Source: Cyanobacteria bacterium FACHB-471 (GTDB lineage Bacteria; Cyanobacteriota; Cyanobacteriia; Elainellales; Elainellaceae). From it: a stretch of DNA of 64,000 bases. Every line of letters begins with the position of its first letter. Position 1 is the stretch's first letter. The position numbers and the translations under genes were made by a program. The stretch is taken from NCBI GenBank assembly GCA_014695345.1, contig JACJOC010000065.1, forward strand, positions 186,001 through 250,000, given 5' to 3'. Positions 37,733-46,402 of the stretch are shown piece by piece. The notes below the pieces were generated by a model, which saw nothing but the letters and a program-made list of their open reading frames with translations, did no database searches and had not been told where the DNA came from.

Positions 37733-38953
37733 TTAAATAACTGAATTGGGTAGGTGACGACGCATTGTCCTCACTCTATCCAACCAAACTAGCAACTCCC
37801 GTTCGCTGATCTGAGCATGATTATCAGCTAAATCAAAAATTTCTGCTAACTCGGCGGCAGGTCGTCCGGTTTGCTGAGCCCAGGCAGCAGCAACGACTTG
37901 TGGTTCCAGTAGGTCAGTTCCTAAACCGAGCGATCGCTGCACATTCAGTTGCTCTGCTTCGCCGACCATTTCTACCACAAACTTACTAGAGTTGGCTTTT
38001 TGTAAAACGCCTGCCATTGCTTGAATGTAAGCTTTGCTGTTGTCCACAGGGGGAGTTTCTAGGGCGATCGCTGGACCCAGCCGCCGATGCCCCAAAATCA
38101 ATACCAGCAGCATGATCCCCGCCTGTACAGCAACTAACACTAGCGGCGTTTTCGCTAGATAGAGGAGGATGTTTTCTGAATTTTCCTGGGCGATCGCCGC
38201 TTCATCTTTGTAGCCGTGAGAATATTCGTCCACCCAAATCGGATTACCAATTTCCGTCAGCAGTTGCGCCAAAAACTCAAAATTTCCTGGCTCATTCTGG
38301 TAGGCATTGGCAGCAAGATGGGACGAAGTAGAAAGAATGATGCGCCCCCGTCCCACTGTTTCTTGCCAGACAATGGCTCCGTGGCCATCTCTCAGCAAAT
38401 CCTCAAATTCCCACTCGTTCATTCCAGGTGCAGAAAAAGATTGGGTTTGCAGCGAACGGCGGCTCGTCTCAACTTTGACACCACCTGCCGAACTTTCCAG
38501 CGTCGAACTGAATGGGGCTGCTGTGACCGTTCCCCTCACGCCTAACAGCACCAATACATTGCCCTGAGCGATCCAATCCCCATCAAACAGATTCAGAGGC
38601 AACCCACTGCTGACTTGCACCAGCGTCATTGGGGTAGCCGGTGCTGCTTGCGCTAATGTGCTATCCATCTCCGGAGCATCCATCGCTGGATCATCAACTC
38701 TGGGGAAACGAATTGGCACCGTATCAGGATTGTCAGTTCCAGGTTGCGGTTCAAGCAATTCCTCAAGCGGTCTTTGCCAACGCTGCACGGGAGTGCCCCG
38801 CTCTTGCATGTAGGCATACCAGGCTCCATAGCCATCGGGCGATCGGCTATAGGTTGAGCCTTGCATCAGGCGGCTAGTGCGGGGAGCAAAAACCAGAGTG
38901 AGCACAATCAGAACCAGCACAACGCCCAACCACAGCCGATATTTCTTGATCAT
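37733..38953 (-). CDS. DUF4350 domain protein
   Basis: A 406-residue membrane protein. It starts with a membrane segment (LWLGVVLVLIVLTLVFA), then the DUF4350 region (SRSPDGYGAWYAYMQERGTPVQRW, LSTSSHLAANAYQNEPGNFEFLAQLL), a second membrane segment near residue 270 (LVLVAVQAGIMLLVLIL) and a soluble helical C-terminus. Its ATG overlaps the DUF4129 stop by four bases. DUF4350 proteins occur with MoxR and DUF58; the fold resembles GATase-like proteins, but no enzyme activity is known. Confidence 0.85.
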   Translation of the reverse strand: MIKKYRLWLGVVLVLIVLTLVFAPRTSRLMQGSTYSRSPDGYGAWYAYMQERGTPVQRWQRPLEELLEPQPGTDNPDTVPIRFPRVDDPAMDAPEMDSTLAQAAPATPMTLVQVSSGLPLNLFDGDWIAQGNVLVLLGVRGTVTAAPFSSTLESSAGGVKVETSRRSLQTQSFSAPGMNEWEFEDLLRDGHGAIVWQETVGRGRIILSTSSHLAANAYQNEPGNFEFLAQLLTEIGNPIWVDEYSHGYKDEAAIAQENSENILLYLAKTPLVLVAVQAGIMLLVLILGHRRLGPAIALETPPVDNSKAYIQAMAGVLQKANSSKFVVEMVGEAEQLNVQRSLGLGTDLLEPQVVAAAWAQQTGRPAAELAEIFDLADNHAQISERELLVWLDRVRTMRRHLPNSVI

Positions 38954-39558
38954 GGCTGAATCTCCTGGTAAGCCTGCCAGCAGCGCTCAAATGTGTCGGA
39001 TGAGATCGCAGTGTCGCTAAAGCAGAGTTGTTCATGGGTGCGAATCAGCGTTTGATAGGGCTGAGGTGGGTTGAGCGTCTGCACCAGACGCAAATATTCG
39101 CCATCGGTGCGGCTCAACTGCTGCAGGATCAGTTCTTTGTCGTTCAAGTTTTGCAGCATTGCCATGTAGAGACAGCGACAGGCTTCGCGGTAGTCTCCTT
39201 GCTGCTGGGCAGTGCGCGATCGCCCCAACCACTCTGAAATGGTTAAGATTTGGGGTTGAGCGTCGGTTGATGGAGCGGGCGATCGCCCCAGTCGCACGGC
39301 AGGATAAAGGTAAGGATTGAGCAATTTGTAAAGTTGCCAGCCAGCCCAACCGACTAGAGCAATCACGAGCAGCCAAAATAGTCCTTCTAGCAACCAGTCA
39401 GGTAGTGACCAATCAAGGACTGGCTGACGATTTAGGTCGTTGCCAAACAGCAATCGTTCGATGAATTCTCCAACCCGTTGCTGCGCCTGTTGAAGTTGCC
39501 AACCCAGACTATTCTTCTGAAATTCGCCCGCTGTCTCAGTTTCGTTTGCTCCGACCAT
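38950..39558 (-). CDS. DUF4129 domain protein
   Basis: A 202-residue protein with one membrane segment (about residues 58-77, LLEGLFWLLVIALVGWAGW) and a C-terminal DUF4129 domain showing EACRCLYMAMLQNLND, RTDGEYLRLV and HEQLCFSD. It is the first gene of the four-gene MoxR operon. In other bacteria DUF4129 is often fused to transglutaminase domains or found next to DUF58 and MoxR. The GNAT gene lies 15 bases upstream on the same strand, so the operon may start with it. Confidence 0.85.
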   Translation of the reverse strand: MVGANETETAGEFQKNSLGWQLQQAQQRVGEFIERLLFGNDLNRQPVLDWSLPDWLLEGLFWLLVIALVGWAGWQLYKLLNPYLYPAVRLGRSPAPSTDAQPQILTISEWLGRSRTAQQQGDYREACRCLYMAMLQNLNDKELILQQLSRTDGEYLRLVQTLNPPQPYQTLIRTHEQLCFSDTAISSDTFERCWQAYQEIQP

Positions 39559-39573
39559 ATTGCAACTGCTAAT

Positions 39574-40071
39574 TTACACTAGGCGCGAGAAATATTCCTG
39601 CTCCAGGATAGACATGATGACCAGCGAATCGTAGGACTCCTCTCGCCGAACGGCTTCTCGTAGGAGTCCTTCCTGCTTAAAGCCAACAGATTCATAGACC
39701 CATCGGGCACGCTGGTTATCCTCAAACACATCTAACCACAGTCGATGCGCCTGATATTCCTCAAAAACGCGCTTTTGAATCAGCTTCAATGCTGTTTTGC
39801 CGAATCCTTTCCCTGGTTCTGCGATCACAATTCGAGTCAACTCAATGTTGCGGTGAGGAGACTGAAGCCCAGACAGGATGGTATAACCTGCGATCGCTTC
39901 TATCCCTACATCCAGATCAGTTTTAATAATCAGGTAATGCTTATCCGGGTCTTGTAAATTTTGCAGATGCTTGTCCCGACTCCAACTGAGAATAAATCTG
40001 CTAAATTCTTTACGGGCTTCTTGGCTGAGAATGAAGTCAAGGTGGCTTATAGTGCCGGTTTGCAGCTTCAT
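39574..40071 (-). CDS. GNAT-family N-acetyltransferase
   Basis: A 165-residue acetyltransferase of the RimJ/RimL type. The acetyl-CoA loop is in IAEPGKGFGKTALKLIQKRV, preceded by the strand RNIELTRIVI; the C-terminal part has RLWLDVFEDNQRARWVYESVGFKQEG, the usual ending. The substrate is unknown. It is only 15 bases upstream of DUF4129 on the same strand, so it may be the first gene of the MoxR operon. Confidence 0.88.
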   Translation of the reverse strand: MKLQTGTISHLDFILSQEARKEFSRFILSWSRDKHLQNLQDPDKHYLIIKTDLDVGIEAIAGYTILSGLQSPHRNIELTRIVIAEPGKGFGKTALKLIQKRVFEEYQAHRLWLDVFEDNQRARWVYESVGFKQEGLLREAVRREESYDSLVIMSILEQEYFSRLV

Positions 40072-40578
40072 AAGAAAAAGATATTACGAAGAGCGTCCAA
40101 ATTTTAAGGATATTTACAAAGAGAGTTGGTTTGTATAGTTCCCAGGGGCGGATCTACTACTATGGATAGAGAAAGACAGATAAGTTCCATTCACTTCTCC
40201 ATCGAAAGATGGCTGCATGAGATGAATCTAAGCATCTCACTCACCGAGTGCCACTTCTCTTCCACTTTTCCTGTGCCACTCGTCCTGTGATTGAGCGATC
40301 GCCCTTTCCCTACAGTTTGACTCACCGTTCTTGACACTTTCTATAGGCTGCATCCAAAACAGCCTTAGAAACGATCAGAGGTCAGTTTGCCCAGCGCTCC
40401 TTTGGTTCATTTAAGTCGCAGTAGTATCTGTTTTACTTGGTTTTGTTAATCTCCCGAGTTTGACGGTTTTGCCCCATCTACAAAATTCTCAATTGGGAGA
40501 GCAATTGCTATTGAGTTCTGCTGATTTCTAATAGCAATTTCAACTGCTTCTAACCACAAGTTTTTCCAACACAAGCGA
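40072..40578. other. divergent intergenic region
   Basis: 507 bases between the divergent GNAT/MoxR operon and the LOV histidine kinase gene. Both promoters should lie here. I see only short imperfect inverted repeats (for example near 40215-40245, around ATGAGATGAATC and CATCTCAC) and no gene. Confidence 0.5.
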
Positions 40579-43257
40579 ATGAAAACAACCCAGCCTCACG
40601 CGATAACGGCGAGGCCTAACCCCTTGCTTCAGCATCGCATGTTCAATGAAACTCACTACAGCGAGAAAATTCAGGCAGAAATTGAGCAGAGGTTTGGATT
40701 TTTTCCGCCTTTCTTTGCCCCAGCGATGCAGAACCCTCTGGTGCTAGAAAATCTGTGGCAGCAGACTCTTCAGCTCTATGTCAACAATCCACTGCCTGCT
40801 TTATTTAAGGAAAAACTTTCTGCTTATTTGTCTCGCTTTTGTGCGGTTCCGTACTGCATGATTTGTCACAGTTGTTCCCTGTTTGAGTTGGGAATGGAGT
40901 CGCGCCAAATTCTAGAATTGCTAGAATCTTCTCCCCCTACCGAAACTGAAATTGACCAGCATCTAGACTTTTTGGCAAAACAATCCGCTCCACTAGAGTT
41001 TCCGGAGCCAAATTCTGGGCTGGAAGCTAGCATCCTAACCTGTGCGATTTTTATTGCCCTGCAACATGATCGGGCTGAGTGTTGCCGCACTGAGCTACGC
41101 CGATTGTTGGGAACGACACTCTATCAATATCTAACTCTTTTTATTGCTTATATTAGAACTTGCCATACTTGGATGGAGTCAAATCCAGATGTGGTCAATG
41201 AGTCTGATCTACGAGTTCAGAACTATTTTCAAGATTTAACGGAAGGTGAGCCTGCACTGGCTGACTTCTTTATGAACTATTGGGAACGGGTGCAGCGCGA
41301 TCGCCAAACCTGGGCAGCTCAGCAAGCGGCGATCGCTGAACGCAAACGCAGTGAAGCCGCGATACGAGACATCGCAGTCGAAAACCTGCGCCTAGCTCGC
41401 GTAGTAGCTGCCACCTCAGAGGGCATCCTGATTACTGATCCCAACCAGCCCGATAACCCAATCATTTACTCGAATCCAGCCTTCTCTCGAATCACAGGAT
41501 ACGAGCCAGAGGAAATCATCGGGCGCAACTGTCGCTTTTTGCAAGGCGCAGACACCGACCCTCAAACAGTTGCTCAGCTCAGGCAGGCAATTCAGCAGCA
41601 GCAAGAGATCAAAACCACACTGCTGAACTACCGCAAAGACGGACAACCCTTTTGGAATGAGCTAAAAATTTCTCCGGTTTTATCAGAAACGGGTGAACTG
41701 CTCTACTTCGTTGGATTCCAAACTGATGTAACTGAGCAAAAACAGGCAGAACAAAAAATTTGTGAACAGGCTGCTCTGCTCGATGTCGCCACAGATGGGA
41801 TTTTTGTCCGTGACTTAAACCATCAAATTCTGTTTTGGAGCAAAGGCGCAGAACGGCTCTACGGCTGGAAAGCAGAAGAAATTCTAGAGCAAAATGCGAT
41901 CGAGTTACTCAATCCAGTCACCACACCTCAACTCACTACTGCCTTCAAAACCGTTGTTGAAACTGGGGAATGGCAAGGTGAGTTACAGCAAGTGACTCAA
42001 ACCGGCAAGCCAATCATGGTTGAAAGCCGCTGGACATTGATGCGTGACCAGTCTGGGCAACCTAGAGCCGTTTTAGTGGTCAACACCAATATCACCGAGA
42101 AAAAACAGCTTGAAGCGCAGTTTCTCCGAGCCCAGCGGATGGAGAGTATTGGCACCTTGGCCAGCGGCATTGCCCACGATCTGAACAATGAGCTAACTCC
42201 GATCTTGGCGTCAGCACAACTGTTGCTAATGCACTCCAAAATTCAGGAGAACAAACGCCAGCAGCTGTTAGAAAACATTCAAAACAGCGCCAAACGGGGT
42301 GCAACTTTAATTAAGCAGGTTCTCTCTTTTGCACGAGGTGTAGAAGGCAAGCGAACGGTGCTGCAAATCCGACATTTGATATCAGAAATTCGGCAGATCG
42401 TTCAAGAAACTTTTCCCAAATCGGTTGAGGTTCATTTAGATTTACCGAACGATTTGTGGCTAGTGTCTGGAGATGCAACGCAACTCCACCAGGTACTGAT
42501 GAATCTCTGTGTGAATGCTCGGGATGCGATGACGGACGGGGGAATGCTGAGCCTGAGTGCAACAAATCTGTGGATTGATGAAAACTATACGCGAATGAAC
42601 CTAGATGCTCAGATTGGTGCATACGTGATGGTTTCAGTCGCAGATACGGGAATGGGCATTCCTCCAGAAGCACTGGATCGAATCTTTGAACCCTTTTTCA
42701 CTACAAAAGAGTTAGGTAAAGGAACAGGTTTAGGACTTTCTACGGTGCTTGGCATTGTCAAAAGTCACGGCGGTTTTGTGGAGGTCTTAAGTTCGGTTGA
42801 CAGTGGCACCCAGTTTAAGATCTATATTCCTGCGGTGCAGGATGTTGAGACACTGTCTGTCCAGGAAGATGAACCTGTGTCTGGTGAAGGTGAGTTAATT
42901 TTAGTCGTGGATGATGAGGCTGCTATTCGAGAGGTGAATCAAGCTTCGTTGGAAAGCCACAATTATCGAGTGTTAACCGCTTCTGATGGGATTGAGGCGA
43001 TCGCCCAATATGTTCAGCGCAAAGATGAAATTAATCTGGTGTTGATTGATATGATGATGCCCTCAATGGACGGCATGACGGCAATTCGCACACTCAAAAA
43101 AATTGATCCGCAGGTAAAGATTATTGCAGTCAGCGGGCTTTTGTCTAACACCCAAATTCCTGAACCTGTAAACTCCAATATTCAGGCATTTTTGCCCAAA
43201 CCTTACACTGCCAAGGAATTGGTGAGAACAATTCATCAAGTGTTGCAGCAAAAATAG
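40579..43257 (+). CDS. AhpD-like/LOV/PAS hybrid histidine kinase
   Basis: An 892-residue soluble sensor kinase. Residues about 20-235 resemble an AhpD/carboxymuconolactone decarboxylase domain (FGFFPPFFAPAMQNP, then VPYCMICHSC with Cys93 and His97 in the conserved places, Val90 where AhpD has its first Cys). Residues about 265-380 are a LOV domain with the flavin-adduct Cys318 in GRNCRFLQGADTDP and NYRKDGQPFWN. A second PAS follows (about 385-510), then HisKA with His533 in HDLNNEL, an ATPase domain with GMGIPPEALDRIFEPF and GTGLGLS, and a C-terminal receiver with Asp824. It should be a blue-light receptor with a redox-type N-terminal module. Confidence 0.92.
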   Translation: MKTTQPHAITARPNPLLQHRMFNETHYSEKIQAEIEQRFGFFPPFFAPAMQNPLVLENLWQQTLQLYVNNPLPALFKEKLSAYLSRFCAVPYCMICHSCSLFELGMESRQILELLESSPPTETEIDQHLDFLAKQSAPLEFPEPNSGLEASILTCAIFIALQHDRAECCRTELRRLLGTTLYQYLTLFIAYIRTCHTWMESNPDVVNESDLRVQNYFQDLTEGEPALADFFMNYWERVQRDRQTWAAQQAAIAERKRSEAAIRDIAVENLRLARVVAATSEGILITDPNQPDNPIIYSNPAFSRITGYEPEEIIGRNCRFLQGADTDPQTVAQLRQAIQQQQEIKTTLLNYRKDGQPFWNELKISPVLSETGELLYFVGFQTDVTEQKQAEQKICEQAALLDVATDGIFVRDLNHQILFWSKGAERLYGWKAEEILEQNAIELLNPVTTPQLTTAFKTVVETGEWQGELQQVTQTGKPIMVESRWTLMRDQSGQPRAVLVVNTNITEKKQLEAQFLRAQRMESIGTLASGIAHDLNNELTPILASAQLLLMHSKIQENKRQQLLENIQNSAKRGATLIKQVLSFARGVEGKRTVLQIRHLISEIRQIVQETFPKSVEVHLDLPNDLWLVSGDATQLHQVLMNLCVNARDAMTDGGMLSLSATNLWIDENYTRMNLDAQIGAYVMVSVADTGMGIPPEALDRIFEPFFTTKELGKGTGLGLSTVLGIVKSHGGFVEVLSSVDSGTQFKIYIPAVQDVETLSVQEDEPVSGEGELILVVDDEAAIREVNQASLESHNYRVLTASDGIEAIAQYVQRKDEINLVLIDMMMPSMDGMTAIRTLKKIDPQVKIIAVSGLLSNTQIPEPVNSNIQAFLPKPYTAKELVRTIHQVLQQK

Positions 43258-43259
43258 GA

Positions 43260-43318
43260 GCGAAGCATTCGGACAATTACTTCCGCTATTTTCCCAAGTC
43301 GCCTGCCGAATGCTTTGC
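43260..43318. repeat. inverted repeat between kinase and SpoIIM genes
   Basis: GCGAAGCATTCGG (43260-43272) pairs with CCGAATGCTTTGC (43306-43318) with one G-T pair. It lies three bases after the kinase stop and extends into the 3' end of the convergent SpoIIM gene, encoding its last residues. Confidence 0.7.
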
Positions 43319-44275
43319 CCCTACAGGGTTTTGTTGCCTGAGATAGATCATTAACCCAATAAATAGCCCCGTCCCCACAATATATTTCAGCAAATCGGGA
43401 ACTCCGGGATTGGGTGAGAAAAAGCCTTCAATGAACCCGGCGATCACTAGCATCGGCACCACACCAAAAATCAACTCAGCCGCTTGTTGGGCGTAGAGCT
43501 TCAGTGCATCAACTCGACGATACTGTCCTGGAAATAGGATGGCTCTGGCAAGCAGCAAGCCTGCTGCGGCTGCTAAAAAGATGGCGGGAATTTCTAGAGA
43601 ACCGTGTGGAAAAACAAATGCCCAAAATGGATAAGCCAAATTGTTTTGCCCCACCAGAGCAGCGATCGCCCCAATCAGCGCTCCATTCAGCAGCAAAATG
43701 TAGGTGGTCAGCAGTCCAGCCGTGATTCCGCCTGCCAGAGCCATAAAAGAGACTTGGATGTTATTGATCAGAATATTGGTTGAGGCAAACGGCTCAATTC
43801 CAACAATGGAACCCATCCAAAGTTCCTGGCGATCGCGCACCTGTACAATCAAATCCTGCGGCACAATCAGCGATAGAAAAGTTGGGTCTTGCCACGCCAG
43901 CCACCAGCTGACTAACCCTGCAAAAATGGCCAAAGCCGCCGCCAGCGCAATGTAACCCGCCGATCGCTGCACCGCAGCCGGAAACCCCCAGCGATAAAAC
44001 TCTAAAATGGCTTGCCATTCCTGCCGCCGTGACCCCTGATAGATTTGAGCATAGCTACGGGATGCCAAACTCTGTAAATCTTGCAGCAGCAACTGTCCGA
44101 CATTTTGGCTGCGGGCCCGCGCCAAGTCTGCTGATACTGAACGATAGAGGCTGGCTAACTCTCGAATTTGATGTGCCTCAAGCGTCTTTAGCCCGCGCTT
44201 CTCAACCTGGTTAAGCAAGGCATCTAGCTGTTTCCAGCTTTTTTCCCGGCGGGCAATCCAACGCTGAATGTTCAT
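43286..44275 (-). CDS. SpoIIM-like membrane protein (stage II sporulation protein M family)
   Basis: A 329-residue polytopic membrane protein. The soluble N-terminal helical part (residues 1-95, LEAHQIRELASLYRSVSADL) precedes about six membrane segments; the family loop SFMALAGGITAGLLTTYILLLNG and FPHGSLEIPAIFLAAAAGLL are present. Non-sporulating bacteria carry such proteins next to RDD, DUF4129 and MoxR genes. The last ten or so codons fall in a dispersed repeat, so the C-terminal tail is not ancestral. It diverges from the next membrane-protein gene. Confidence 0.88.
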   Translation of the reverse strand: MNIQRWIARREKSWKQLDALLNQVEKRGLKTLEAHQIRELASLYRSVSADLARARSQNVGQLLLQDLQSLASRSYAQIYQGSRRQEWQAILEFYRWGFPAAVQRSAGYIALAAALAIFAGLVSWWLAWQDPTFLSLIVPQDLIVQVRDRQELWMGSIVGIEPFASTNILINNIQVSFMALAGGITAGLLTTYILLLNGALIGAIAALVGQNNLAYPFWAFVFPHGSLEIPAIFLAAAAGLLLARAILFPGQYRRVDALKLYAQQAAELIFGVVPMLVIAGFIEGFFSPNPGVPDLLKYIVGTGLFIGLMIYLRQQNPVGAKHSAGDLGK

Positions 44276-44381
44276 ATTTTTTTACTACTGTTGGAGGCTT
44301 GTCTCAGCGTAGCTTAGGATAGCGTCAACTTCCGCCTTCACTTCTACATACGACATTATTAAAATTACGGGTAGATTGTTT

Positions 44382-45341
44382 ATGACTGCTAACCCCAATC
44401 CTCAAAATCTGGTGCAACCGCTCGACGTCGGTAATGTGGTCAGTGCCGGAATTCAGCTTTACCGAACTCACTTTCAGCAATACATTGGCATTTCTCTAAT
44501 CGCAACGCTGTGGGCACTATTGCCCTTTTTGTTGATTATTCCAATTATCTTGTTTTACACCGCAGTTCAAGCATATTACGGCACTTTAGGATTAGTGATT
44601 CCAGCTTGGATAGTCTTGACGATCTATTGTTCGGCTAAATATTTTGCTGGAGCAGGAGCGATCGCCCGCCTCGCCTTCACCACCTTAGTCAACCAACCTG
44701 AAAGCGTTGAAAGTGCAAAAAGATATGCCGACTTTCGCATGTGGAGCTTTTGGAATATCAACTTTTTGCTGTTGCTGATGTACTTAGGAGTGTACTTTGT
44801 GGCAGTGATTGCACTACTCATTGTCTTGGCTGCAACTGGAGCGTTCAGTTTACTCACCAACCCTGACCCATTCGCTCTTACCAGCAATCCAGGACCACTG
44901 ATCCTCACTGGTTTGTTTGTCTTACTCCTGGTGCTAGCAATTGTGTTTGTGTTCGTCTGGCTCAGTTCTCGACTGGCAGTTGCCGATTTGCCACTTGCAG
45001 TCGAAAGCGGCTCGAACGCTACACAATCCCTTGGACGCAGCTGGAATTTAACTCACAAAAGTGCTTGGCGAATTGCTCTAATTCTTTTTATTGCGTTTTT
45101 GATTACGATTCCTCTGCAGGCTCTAGCTCAGATATTAGTTAGCACATTTGACTCAATCCTAGCTGCCTCATTTCCACGAGAGTCTCCCACTTTTGCGCTG
45201 TTATCCTTCTCGACTAGCTATATTTTAGGGTTGGTTGCAGGTGTGTTAGTGTTACCTCTCTGGCAAGCGATCAAAGCAGTGATTTACAGCGATTTGCGCA
45301 GCCGCCGAGAGGGGTTGGGGTTAAAGTTACGCGATTCGTAA
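44382..45341 (+). CDS. multi-pass membrane protein, unknown family
   Basis: A 319-residue protein with about six membrane segments. It starts with a soluble LVQPLDVGNVVSAGIQLYRTHF part that resembles the membrane domain of glycerophosphodiester phosphodiesterase-like (DUF7544-type) proteins, and ends with a basic SDLRSRREGLGLKLRDS tail. The ATG at 44382 was chosen over a TTG two codons earlier. It sits between SpoIIM and RDD genes and is likely part of the same membrane group. Function unknown. Confidence 0.7.
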   Translation: MTANPNPQNLVQPLDVGNVVSAGIQLYRTHFQQYIGISLIATLWALLPFLLIIPIILFYTAVQAYYGTLGLVIPAWIVLTIYCSAKYFAGAGAIARLAFTTLVNQPESVESAKRYADFRMWSFWNINFLLLLMYLGVYFVAVIALLIVLAATGAFSLLTNPDPFALTSNPGPLILTGLFVLLLVLAIVFVFVWLSSRLAVADLPLAVESGSNATQSLGRSWNLTHKSAWRIALILFIAFLITIPLQALAQILVSTFDSILAASFPRESPTFALLSFSTSYILGLVAGVLVLPLWQAIKAVIYSDLRSRREGLGLKLRDS

Positions 45342-45347
45342 TAGGAC

Positions 45348-45415
45348 TCCTGCGTGAATGGTAGTGCGGCTTCGCTGCGCTACTATTCACGCCTCAAAAA
45401 GTGATTCACGCAGGA
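45348..45415. repeat. hairpin with alternative right arm
   Basis: TCCTGCGTGAAT (45348-45359) can pair with ATTCACGC at 45385-45392, giving a longer stem 45352-45392, or with ATTCACGCAGGA at 45404-45415. It follows the membrane protein gene and precedes the RDD gene. Confidence 0.65.
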
Positions 45416-45463
45416 TGTCTAACTCACTAAAGTCTAGAAATTGCCTATTCAGGACTACACACC

Positions 45464-46267
45464 ATGCGCCTTTTCAATCGAATCACACTCTTAACTCCAG
45501 AAAGTGTAGAACTGGAGTTTACCCTAGCAGGGATTGGCAGCAGAGCCTTGGCATTGCTGATTGACTATCACATTGTCGCGTTTACGCTGATTGCTTTGTG
45601 GCTGCTTCTAGCATTGATTGCAGGGCAACTGCTTGGTTACCTGGATACCTTGGGATCAAATTATGCGGATTTACCCATTTGGCTACTGGCGATCGCCATC
45701 CTCATCACTTTTGTGATCGCCACTGGCTATTTTGTCTTCTTTGAGGTGACCTGGCAGGGACAAACCATCGGCAAACGGTTCGCTAAAATTCGCGTCATTC
45801 GAGATGATGGTAGACCTGTAGGTTTATCTCAGGCAGCACTGCGTGCTCTGTTGCGTCCGATTGATGACATTCTGTTTATTGGTGCTTTCCTGATCCTATT
45901 AGGACAAAAGGAAAAGCGAATTGGGGATTGGGTCGCAGGAACGCTGGTGGTACAGGAAGTTCGTCCAGTGGTGAAGGCAGCGATCGCTGTTTCTCAAGAG
46001 GCAGAAAAACTGGCCGCCGAATTACCCCAAATCACTGACCTATCAAAACTGTTGCCGGATGATTTTGCCGTGATTCGAGAGTATCTTCAAAGGCGAAACT
46101 TTATGGAGCGCAACGCCAAAAGTGAGTTGAGTTTACAGTTAGCTCGACAAGCCAGAAACTTGATTAACCTTGAAACCATTCCTGCTGGACTCACTTCAGA
46201 TGAGTTTTTGGAAGCCGTTTATTTGGCTTATCAGCAACAGGAGAGAGGAATCAGGGATGAGGGATGA
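45464..46267 (+). CDS. RDD family membrane protein
   Basis: A 267-residue RDD protein. It opens ESVELEFTLAGIGSRALALLIDYHIV, the RDD N-terminal motif, has about four membrane segments, and in the middle carries the family motif GQTIGKRFAKIRVIRDDGRP followed by RALLRPID. The C-terminal 80 residues are soluble and helical. RDD proteins with SpoIIM, MoxR, DUF58 and DUF4129 form a conserved membrane cluster. Export or ion transport roles have been proposed for other RDD proteins; none is shown here. Confidence 0.88.
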   Translation: MRLFNRITLLTPESVELEFTLAGIGSRALALLIDYHIVAFTLIALWLLLALIAGQLLGYLDTLGSNYADLPIWLLAIAILITFVIATGYFVFFEVTWQGQTIGKRFAKIRVIRDDGRPVGLSQAALRALLRPIDDILFIGAFLILLGQKEKRIGDWVAGTLVVQEVRPVVKAAIAVSQEAEKLAAELPQITDLSKLLPDDFAVIREYLQRRNFMERNAKSELSLQLARQARNLINLETIPAGLTSDEFLEAVYLAYQQQERGIRDEG

Positions 46268-46291
46268 AAGACCGTCTGCTTCGCTCATTAT

Positions 46292-46388
46292 GCGTTCCTA
46301 AGTTTCATCTGGATGCCGCTCAGGAGGCTCTGCCACTCGTTTTCAATAGACAGAGCCTCTGCATTCCCAGGCAGAGCCTTGGAACGAG
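46292..46388. repeat. dispersed palindromic element, GAGGCTCTGCC family, copy 2
   Basis: Contains AGGAGGCTCTGCCACTCG, ACAGAGCCTCTGCATTCCC and AGGCAGAGCCTTGGAACGAG, the same core as 17549-17652. It lies between the convergent RDD and amylase genes, where it may terminate both. Confidence 0.75.
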
Positions 46389-46402
46389 TTCTTCCCTAAT
46401 TC

